Source of the DNA: Candidatus Uhrbacteria bacterium
GTDB lineage: Bacteria; Patescibacteriota; Patescibacteriia; UBA9934; GWF2-40-263
Assembly (NCBI GenBank): GCA_023246275.1
Contig: JAHFIS010000072.1
Span: 1-5,003, forward strand
Reading direction: 5' to 3'
Length of the DNA stretch: 5,003 bases
Made by a program: the position numbers and the translations under genes. Position 1 is the first letter of the stretch; each line of letters starts with the position of its first letter. The notes below the pieces were generated by a model. The model saw only the letters and a program-made list of their open reading frames with translations. It was not told the DNA's origin and did not search any database. Shown piece after piece: positions 1 to 4,365 of the stretch.

Positions 1-267
1 TCCCATGAGCTGCACGTCGAAGTGCCGCTGCCCGAGCGTCCGCTTCGCCGCCTCTCGGACTGCCGCGAACGCGTCGAACAGAACCGCGTCCGGCTCCTCG
101 CCCTTCGCAAGCCGGTCGCGCAACGCCACGGTGACCCCGCGAAGCTCGTCGTCGGTCATTTCCGCGTACGTCGGTTCCAACGCGTTGATTTTCTCCACGT
201 CCTTCCGCAGCGCGTCAGTCACCTTCTTGTTCGGATCGCCAAAAATCGCATTGAATATCTTTTGCAT
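1..267 (-). CDS. secA: Preprotein translocase ATPase SecA, N-terminal part (truncated by window edge)
   Basis: SecA is the cytoplasmic ATPase that drives unfolded preproteins through the SecYEG membrane channel. Only the first 89 residues are visible; the frame is still open at position 1. The start MQKIFNAIFGDPNKK and the stretch INALEPTYAEMTDDEL (about 27-42) match the N-terminal helices of SecA. AAVREAAKRTLGQRHFDVQL (about 68-87) is the very conserved segment just before the Walker A region of nucleotide-binding domain 1, where other SecAs read R-H-[FY]-D-V-Q-[LM]-[IM]-G. The Walker motifs themselves lie outside the window. The ATG at 265-267 places the FGDPN motif where the family has it. 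There is no Shine-Dalgarno sequence; the bases just upstream are CCCCCTGTT. A likely promoter sits immediately upstream, so secA is probably transcribed separately from the murC-hpf run. Identification is very secure. Confidence 0.97.
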   Translation of the reverse strand, partial: MQKIFNAIFGDPNKKVTDALRKDVEKINALEPTYAEMTDDELRGVTVALRDRLAKGEEPDAVLFDAFAAVREAAKRTLGQRHFDVQLMG

Positions 268-276
268 AACAGGGGG

Positions 277-305
277 ATTATGCCGGTTTAACGAAAAAAC
301 GGCAA
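277..305 (-). promoter_or_regulatory. Predicted secA promoter giving a near-leaderless mRNA
   Basis: Read on the minus strand, TTGCCG (300-305, 4 of 6 to the TTGACA consensus) is followed by a 17-nt spacer and CATAAT (277-282, 5 of 6 to TATAAT). The -10 box ends 9 nt before the secA ATG, so a start site about 7 nt downstream would fall near position 270 and leave a leader of roughly 3 nt. The spacer contains a T6 run and is AT-rich compared with its surroundings. This is a consensus-based prediction only. Confidence 0.55.
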
Positions 306-340
306 GGGTTGGCGAAACGGTCGAAAATCAAAAGGCGACC

Positions 341-420
341 CCGTCATTGCGAGCTCATCAGAGCGAAGCAATCCCATCGCGCGAGAGATTGCTTCTGCCA
401 AAAGGGCCTCGCAATGACGG
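341..420. repeat. Imperfect palindromic repeat unit (REP/MITE-like) between hpf and secA
   Basis: The outer arms CCGTCATTGCGAG (341-353) and CTCGCAATGACGG (408-420) are a perfect 13-bp inverted repeat. The inner arms GAAGCAATC (365-373) and GATTGCTTC (387-395) are a perfect 9-bp inverted repeat, and the 13-base loop holds the self-complementary TCGCGCGA (377-384). The whole 80-bp unit can fold into a long interrupted hairpin on either strand. Sequences with the CGTCATTGCGAG...GAAGCAATC pattern are known to me as dispersed non-coding repeats in many unrelated bacteria, probably non-autonomous mobile or REP-like elements. It starts 23 nt after the hpf stop codon, so it may also help end or protect the operon transcript. 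The nearest T runs on the minus strand (CCTTTTGATTTTCG) lie several bases past the stem, so it is not a canonical terminator. Confidence 0.8.
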
Positions 421-443
421 AAGTCGACCGTCTCAACGATTCC

Positions 444-785
444 TTATTCCTTGTCCGGTCGCGGCGCGCGCTGCTCGTCCTTGGCGCGGTCCTTGTGCTC
501 GACCAGCTGGCGGCGGACCTCGTCCTTGCAGACGTCGATCGCCTCGTACAGGTCCTCGCGCTCCTCGACCGCTCGAAACAGGTTGCCAAGGAAACTCAGG
601 TTGATTTCGGCGCGCATGTACGGACCCTTGTTGTGATGCTGCGTGCTTTTCCCGACCTCGACCTCGACCATCGCGGCCGAATCGTACTCGTCAACCAGCT
701 TCACGATGGATTCCATCCGCTCGTCCACGTACTGCCGAATCGCATCCGTCAGCTCGATCGCCGTCGCCTTGATCTTGATTTCCAT
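444..785 (-). CDS. hpf: Ribosome hibernation promoting factor, short form (HPF/RaiA family)
   Basis: This 113-residue protein belongs to the HPF/YfiA family, which binds the small ribosomal subunit at the mRNA and tRNA sites and silences ribosomes in slow growth or stress. MEIKIKATAIELTDAIRQYV (1-20) is the first strand and helix of the fold, and IVKLVDEYDSAAMVEVEVG (27-45) the next helix and strand. GKSTQHHNKGPYMRAEINL (45-63) and the EDLYEAIDVCKDEVRRQL helix (77-94) are family hallmarks. It lacks the C-terminal dimerisation domain of long HPFs, and its tail (95-113) is charged and probably disordered. The frame is open back to 845, but the ATG at 783-785 gives the family's normal N-terminus and begins 16 nt after murB, so the longer start is rejected. 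No clear Shine-Dalgarno sequence is present (GACCGACGT precedes the ATG). It is the last gene of the compact run. Confidence 0.93.
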   Translation of the reverse strand: MEIKIKATAIELTDAIRQYVDERMESIVKLVDEYDSAAMVEVEVGKSTQHHNKGPYMRAEINLSFLGNLFRAVEEREDLYEAIDVCKDEVRRQLVEHKDRAKDEQRAPRPDKE

Positions 786-801
786 ACGTCGGTCGTTAAT
801 T

Positions 802-1728
802 TCAGAACCCCAGATATTGTACCTCTTCCTGCAACTGGATGCCAAACTCGTTTCGCGCCCTCGTCTTCACGAGCGCGATGAGCTGTACGACGTCGCTCGC
901 CGTCGCGGAGCCAAGATTCACGATGAAGTTTCCGTGCTCCTCGCTGATCCTCGCGTCGCCGATGCGCGTCCCTTTCAGTCCAAGCTTGTCGATGAGCCAG
1001 CCGGCAGACAGTCGCCGGCTGGCAGGCATCTCGTGCGTAGGTATATCGGCCTTCGCGGAGATTCGTTGCGCTTCCTCCTCCGTCGCGTCGTAATTCTTGA
1101 ACACGCATCCAGCGGATCCTCCGTACAAAGGCTGCGATGCCTTCCGCTTCGCCAGCGTCTGGTCGAGCTTCGCGCGAAGTTCGTCGCGATCTCCCGGCAG
1201 GAGTTCCATCGTAACGGACAGAATGATATCGGTGGAATGCTTGATCGCGGACTCGCGGTAGGCAAAGCGAAGGTCGTCGCGACCGATCTCGACGATCTCC
1301 CCGTCTCTCAGGACACGAACGGACGAGACAACGTCTCCCATCTCGCCGCCGAAGCATCCCGCATTCCCGCGCACCGCCCCGCCGATCGTCCCCGGAAGCG
1401 AAATCGCCCATTCCATGCCCTTCAGTCCCTCGTCCGCCGTCTGTCGCGCGACCATCGCGGACATTGCGCCCGATTCCGCGACGACCGTCGCCCCGTCGAT
1501 CGCGATCTTCCGCATCGCCATCTGAATCACCACCCCCGCAAATCCCTCATCGTTCGCCAGCGTGTTCGATCCGCCTCCCATCACGCAAAACCCAACCCCC
1601 TTCTCCGCCGCGAACGCAATCGCCTCCCGCAGCTCCTCTTCCGACCGCGCTTCAACGAACCATCGCGCGTTCCCGCCGATGCGAAAGTTGGTGTGCTTGG
1701 AAAGGGGCTCGTTTTCCTTAAGATTCAT
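802..1728 (-). CDS. murB: UDP-N-acetylenolpyruvoylglucosamine reductase MurB
   Basis: MurB is a cytoplasmic FAD enzyme that uses NADPH to reduce UDP-GlcNAc-enolpyruvate to UDP-MurNAc, the substrate of MurC. The 308 residues fit the family. Visible motifs are HTNFRIGG (12-19), GGGSN (51-55) and PGTIGGAVRGNAGCFGGEMG (112-131) of the FAD site, YRES (157-160, with the conserved Arg158), SAGCVFKN (205-212), AGWLIDKLGLKG (242-253), HGNFIVN (265-271) and the C-terminal LQEEV (299-303), whose Glu302 aligns with the catalytic Glu. The position normally filled by the catalytic Ser (SAGSxFKN) is Cys208 here. The length and the lack of an obvious insertion suggest a type II-like MurB, but that is inference. 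The ATG at 1726-1728 overlaps the end of the HIT gene by 11 nt, which suggests translational coupling. No Shine-Dalgarno is seen (TGCATTTTTCTT precedes the ATG). Confidence 0.96.
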   Translation of the reverse strand: MNLKENEPLSKHTNFRIGGNARWFVEARSEEELREAIAFAAEKGVGFCVMGGGSNTLANDEGFAGVVIQMAMRKIAIDGATVVAESGAMSAMVARQTADEGLKGMEWAISLPGTIGGAVRGNAGCFGGEMGDVVSSVRVLRDGEIVEIGRDDLRFAYRESAIKHSTDIILSVTMELLPGDRDELRAKLDQTLAKRKASQPLYGGSAGCVFKNYDATEEEAQRISAKADIPTHEMPASRRLSAGWLIDKLGLKGTRIGDARISEEHGNFIVNLGSATASDVVQLIALVKTRARNEFGIQLQEEVQYLGF

Positions 1729-2140
1729 AAGAAAAATGCACGCGAATCTTATCCGCCATGGCCGTCAGCTCCTCGACGCTCGCCTTGTTTCTTCCAACGA
1801 CCCCTTCGGACGCGGCATACAATCCGCGCAGGTTCGTATTGCTTGGCAGCACGTGCGCGTGCAAATGCGGCTCGCTTCGATATTCCCAGCCGTTGACGAG
1901 CAGCATGGGCGTCTGGCCATACGTCTTCTTCACCGCGTCCATCGCCAAATTCGCCGCCGTCATAAATGCCCGCGACTTGTCGGCAGACAGATCCTTCATG
2001 TTCTCCGCGTGCCGGATCGGAATGATCATCACGTGCCCGTCCTTGATCGGGTGCAAGATCGGGACGACAAACACGTGCGCGTCGGAATAGATGACGCGAT
2101 CCTTTTCGTTTTCAAAGGCGTTGCAGAGTTCGCAGGGCAT
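1718..2140 (-). CDS. HIT (histidine triad) family protein with N-terminal CxxC
   Basis: This 140-residue protein has the signature HLHAHVLP (92-99), the H-x-H-x-H triad (His92, His94, His96) of nucleotide hydrolases and transferases that act on the alpha-phosphate of nucleotides such as AMP conjugates or dinucleoside polyphosphates. Upstream are the usual GHVMIIPIRHAENMKDL segment (35-51) and a nucleotide-pocket-like GWEYRSE (84-90). CELC (3-6) is a CxxC pair that in many HIT proteins binds structural zinc together with histidines; His44 could be a third ligand. The C-terminal third (about 104-140) is helical and less typical. There is no signal peptide, so it should be cytosolic. It begins 4 nt after the upstream unknown gene and overlaps murB by 11 nt. 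The substrate cannot be told from sequence, and no specific symbol is justified. Confidence 0.94.
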   Translation of the reverse strand: MPCELCNAFENEKDRVIYSDAHVFVVPILHPIKDGHVMIIPIRHAENMKDLSADKSRAFMTAANLAMDAVKKTYGQTPMLLVNGWEYRSEPHLHAHVLPSNTNLRGLYAASEGVVGRNKASVEELTAMADKIRVHFSYES

Positions 2141-2144
2141 AGGA

Positions 2145-2882
2145 CTATGCGTTCCAACCTTCTGGGTTCAAGTCGACCGTCGCGAAGATTCCGGCAGCCT
2201 GGAGATCGGGATACTCGAGCTGCTCGATTTGCGACTGCGGGTCTGTGGCGGAAAAATATTCTTCCCCGGAAGGACTCGCGCCATGCCGTACGACGACGAC
2301 CGACGTCGTGTCCTTTCCCAGTTTCGTTCTCGTCCGTTCGTCGCGCGCGCCTGGCGCGTCGTGATTGGTTACAAGAGAATCGTATGTTGCTTCCACCGCC
2401 GAGCGGATGCGAACCTGCGACGGCGCAATGCCAAGCGCGGCGGCGACGGACGCGAGGGAGGCGTTCTGCTCCCCGAACGTCTGTCGACCGGATCCTGGAA
2501 GGATGTCGCCGGATACAAGGTGCCATGAAAGCGAACCGATCTCCTCGGTCGTCAGCGGATTTTTCCGGTCGAACTCGGGGTGCTGCAGCCCTTCGGGAAG
2601 CTTTTCGGCAAGAACCGCGGCGGTGATCGCGCGCGATTGGTCCAGGTATGGGACGCGCAGGATCAGGTTCCAGCCCGTTTTCCGAGCGGTCTCGACAGCC
2701 TTGCGGATTCCCGGATTCTCCAAGGCAAGCTGCAACGAAGCTTCCGCGTCCGACTTTTCATCCTCGGTAAGGGTCGCGTCCAACCCGCGTTCGACGGAAG
2801 CAGATCCAAAAAAAAGTTTTCCAAACGCGCGTTCAATCTCACGAAAAGACGAGTTCTGCTCGGATCGCGGCACTTCGGACAT
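2145..2882 (-). CDS. Uncharacterised soluble protein in the murC-murB operon
   Basis: I do not recognise a family for this 245-residue protein. It has no signal peptide, no membrane segment and no cysteine. The N-terminal third is helical and charged (FREIERAFGKLF at 13-24, LTEDEKSDAEASLQLAL at 38-54, IRKAVETARKTG at 59-70). A middle part holds LRVPYLDQSRAITAAVLAEK (75-94), and TTEEIGSLSWHLVSGDILPG (111-130) looks conserved-domain-like. ASLASVAAALGIAPSQVRIR (141-160) could be a small helical or DNA-binding-like unit, but that is speculation. The C-terminal part has a linker rich in Arg, Asp and Thr (174-192), a strand TTSVVVVRHGA (192-202) and an acidic end. VVVVRHG resembles the RHG of histidine phosphatases, but it is near the C-terminus and nothing else fits. 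Coding reality is supported by its tight position: the ATG lies 9 nt after murC and the stop 4 nt before the HIT gene. Start choice rests on that spacing. Confidence 0.85.
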   Translation of the reverse strand: MSEVPRSEQNSSFREIERAFGKLFFGSASVERGLDATLTEDEKSDAEASLQLALENPGIRKAVETARKTGWNLILRVPYLDQSRAITAAVLAEKLPEGLQHPEFDRKNPLTTEEIGSLSWHLVSGDILPGSGRQTFGEQNASLASVAAALGIAPSQVRIRSAVEATYDSLVTNHDAPGARDERTRTKLGKDTTSVVVVRHGASPSGEEYFSATDPQSQIEQLEYPDLQAAGIFATVDLNPEGWNA

Positions 2883-2891
2883 ATGGATTGC

Positions 2892-4229
2892 TTACGAAAG
2901 TGTTTTTAAACGTCTCACTACCGCGTCAATATCCCCCGCCCCCTGAACGATCACGACGTCGCCCTCGCGGACGATCTCGCGCAACGTCGCCTCGGCTTCG
3001 TCGAGACTTGCCGCGTACCGCGCTCCTTCGATCTTCGCGACCAAGTCGCGGCTCGAAACGACCGTCTCCCCCGTTCGCCCCGCGACGCCGTAGATCTCGG
3101 CGACGATGATCTCGTCCGCGATCGCGATCGATTCGACGAACGCGTCGAACAGCTCCGCGGTGCGGGAGTGCTGGTGCGGCTGGAAGCAGAGGACGATGCG
3201 ACGACCCGGGAAGAACTCGCGGGCGGCATCGATCGTTCCCTTGATCGCGGTCGGGTGGTGGCCGTAGTCGGAGACGATCTCCGCGCCGTTAAACTGTCCG
3301 ACGCGCTCGAAGCGGCGCCAGATTCCGGTGAACGTCGAAAGCACGCGGGCGCAGGTTTCGAACGGGACGCCTAGCTCCATGGCGGCGGACGTGGCGGCGA
3401 GCGCGTTCATGGCGTTGAACGCACCCGGAATGTTCAATCGCAATATTCCCTGGTTCGTTTCAATCGTTTGGATTCCGTCGGTCGTCGACCGCGACAACCC
3501 GACGTAGTCCGACGATTCGTCAAACCCATACGTCACGCCGCGGTCGACGACGAGGCGGCTCGACTGCGCGTCGTCCTTGTTCCAGACGGTCAGTCCCTTT
3601 CCCTTCAGCTTGTCCACGAACGTCTGGAACGTTTCGCGGATGTGGTCGACGTCGCGGTAAAAGTCGAGATGGTCCGCCTCGATGTTCGTGAGCACGATCA
3701 TCTCCGGATTGATCTCCAGCATGTTGGCCCGGTACTCGCACGCCTCGACGACGAAGAAGCGCCCGTTGCCGACGAGGAGGTTGCCGAGCGGAAACGACGG
3801 CACGAGCGATCCGACGATGACCGTGGGGTCGTACCCGGCCGCCTCGAGCATCAGGGCGAGCATCGCCGTGGTGGTCGACTTCCCGTTCGTCCCGGAAACG
3901 GCGATCGTGGAATATCCCTTCGACATCGAGCCCAAAAACTGCGGGTACGACATCTCGCGAGCCCCAAGCTCCGCGCCGCGAACGCGCTCGACGTTCGACT
4001 CGGCAACCGCCGGGCTGTACACCACCAGCTGGACCCCGGCAGGAACGTTCGCCGCGTCGTGCCCGATCGAAATTGTGATGCCTCGACGATCGAGATCGTC
4101 CGTAATCGCCGACGCCGCCCGGTCCGACCCGCTCACTTTTTTCCTCTTCGCCAAACACCACTTCGCCGCCGCCGAAACCCCGATCCCCCCGATTCCGACA
4201 AAATGAATTGTTTCAATTCCCTCAAGCAT
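2892..4229 (-). CDS. murC: UDP-N-acetylmuramate--L-alanine ligase MurC
   Basis: MurC is the cytoplasmic ATP-dependent ligase that adds L-alanine to UDP-MurNAc, the first amino acid of the peptidoglycan stem peptide. The three Mur-ligase domains are visible in 445 residues. The N-terminal Rossmann-like UDP-binding domain has HFVGIGGIGVS (9-19). The central ATPase domain has the P-loop GTNGKSTTT (113-121), EACEYRANML (162-171) and TNIEADHLDFY (181-191). The C-terminal domain has WRRFERVG (304-311), SDYGHHPTAIKGT (320-332), FQPHQHSRT (349-357), AEIYGVAGR (377-385) and GAGDID (430-435). Compared with textbook MurC, the P-loop has Asn and Ser (commonly GTHGKTTT), EACEYR replaces the usual EADESD-like stretch, and FQPHQHSRT replaces FQPHRYTRT. 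The DYGHHP motif separates it from MurD, MurE and MurF. The ATG at 4227-4229 gives a normal N-terminus. It is the first gene of the run, with its own predicted promoter. Confidence 0.97.
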   Translation of the reverse strand: MLEGIETIHFVGIGGIGVSAAAKWCLAKRKKVSGSDRAASAITDDLDRRGITISIGHDAANVPAGVQLVVYSPAVAESNVERVRGAELGAREMSYPQFLGSMSKGYSTIAVSGTNGKSTTTAMLALMLEAAGYDPTVIVGSLVPSFPLGNLLVGNGRFFVVEACEYRANMLEINPEMIVLTNIEADHLDFYRDVDHIRETFQTFVDKLKGKGLTVWNKDDAQSSRLVVDRGVTYGFDESSDYVGLSRSTTDGIQTIETNQGILRLNIPGAFNAMNALAATSAAMELGVPFETCARVLSTFTGIWRRFERVGQFNGAEIVSDYGHHPTAIKGTIDAAREFFPGRRIVLCFQPHQHSRTAELFDAFVESIAIADEIIVAEIYGVAGRTGETVVSSRDLVAKIEGARYAASLDEAEATLREIVREGDVVIVQGAGDIDAVVRRLKTLS

Positions 4230-4238
4230 ATCGCAAGT

Positions 4239-4268
4239 ATCTTATCCTTGATCGACCATTCGTGGCAA
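4239..4268 (-). promoter_or_regulatory. Predicted murC operon promoter giving a near-leaderless mRNA
   Basis: On the minus strand, TTGCCA (4263-4268, 5 of 6 to TTGACA) is followed by an 18-nt spacer and TAAGAT (4239-4244, 4 of 6 to TATAAT). The -10 box ends 9 nt before the murC ATG, so the expected start near 4232 would leave about 3 nt of leader. An overlapping GATACT at 4235-4240 is an alternative -10 with a poorer upstream box. AAGGA occurs upstream, but it is about 15 nt from the ATG and lies within the predicted promoter, too far to act as a usual Shine-Dalgarno. Consensus-based prediction. Confidence 0.45.
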
Positions 4269-4308
4269 TCCGTAAATTCGTAGTTTCGTAGCAAGTTCGT
4301 AGATTCGT
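4259..4308. repeat. TTCGT-rich short repeat tract upstream of murC
   Basis: The plus strand has TTCGT starting at 4259, 4277, 4285, 4296 and 4304, plus a one-mismatch copy TCCGT at 4269, giving steps of 10, 8, 8, 11 and 8 nt. Most copies are part of a longer unit like ATTCGTAG or TTTCGTAGCA. The tract lies wholly between the murC promoter region and the terminator of the upstream gene, and its edge touches the predicted -35 box. It is AT-richer than the genes around it. No function is evident; similar low-complexity intergenic tracts could be dispersed repeats or protein-binding arrays. Confidence 0.7.
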
Positions 4309-4332
4309 ATCCACTTTCCCATCCACTTCCCC
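4309..4332. repeat. 12-bp tandem duplication, two copies
   Basis: ATCCACTTTCCC (4309-4320) is followed at once by ATCCACTTCCCC (4321-4332), differing at one base. It abuts the TTCGT tract on one side and the terminator T run on the other. It may be slippage debris or part of the same composite repeat. No function can be assigned. Confidence 0.7.
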
Positions 4333-4365
4333 AATAAAAAGGGCCGCCGATCACTATCAGCGGCC
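4333..4365 (-). terminator. Intrinsic terminator of the beta-propeller gene
   Basis: On the minus strand, GGCCGCTGAT pairs with ATCGGCGGCC (one G-T pair) around an AGTG loop, a 10-bp GC-rich stem at 4342-4365. It is followed directly by C and TTTTTATT (4333-4340), a good U tract. The stem includes the TGA stop codon of the upstream gene (4357-4359), so termination begins within the last codons. It separates that gene from the murC operon. There is no matching T run for the plus strand. Confidence 0.9.

Larger units (their letters stand above)
444..4229 (-). other. Probable five-gene operon murC - unknown - HIT - murB - hpf
   Basis: The five genes share one strand and have junctions of 9 nt (murC to unknown), 4 nt (unknown to HIT), an 11-nt overlap (HIT to murB) and 16 nt (murB to hpf). 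There is no room for internal promoters outside coding sequence and no internal hairpin terminator was seen. A terminator and a predicted promoter lie upstream of murC, and a long palindrome and the secA promoter lie after hpf. Co-transcription is inferred from this spacing. Confidence 0.8.

Noticed and set aside
319..340. Small inverted repeat GGTCG...CGACC beside the palindromic element
   Set aside because: Only five base pairs with a 12-nt loop; too weak to claim a structure.
341..420. Palindromic unit as a CRISPR repeat or tRNA
   Set aside because: There is one unit only, with no spacers, and no cloverleaf or anticodon arm can be drawn.
421..443. Match of 20 of 23 bases between 421-443 (just after hpf) and 2170-2192 (inside the unknown gene), including AAGTCGACCGTC
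   Set aside because: A 12-base exact match is close to chance level for a 5-kb GC-rich window, and the two contexts share nothing else. It is curious that both read similarly in frame (GIVETVDF and GIFATVDL), but I do not call it a feature.
786..845. Longer N-terminus for hpf starting at 845
   Set aside because: The extra 20 residues lie inside murB and do not resemble the family; MEIKIKAT at 785 is the standard HPF start.
643..1896. Long plus-strand open frame (417 codons) opposite murB and hpf
   Set aside because: It is antisense to well-identified genes, its composition is rich in Arg, Ser and Pro as expected from reading a GC-rich gene backwards, and it has no recognisable domain.
2280..2310. 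VVVVRHG in the unknown protein as a histidine phosphatase (RHG) motif
   Set aside because: The true motif sits near the N-terminus of that fold; here it is at residues 195-201 of 245 and no other phosphatase residues are placed to fit.
1562..2626. Plus-strand open frame (354 codons) across murB, the HIT gene and the unknown gene
   Set aside because: It spans three packed opposite-strand genes and has an Arg-rich low-quality composition.
3468..4283. Plus-strand open frame (271 codons) opposite murC
   Set aside because: It is antisense to a clear MurC and is Arg, His and Asp-rich with no motif; a GC-rich shadow frame.
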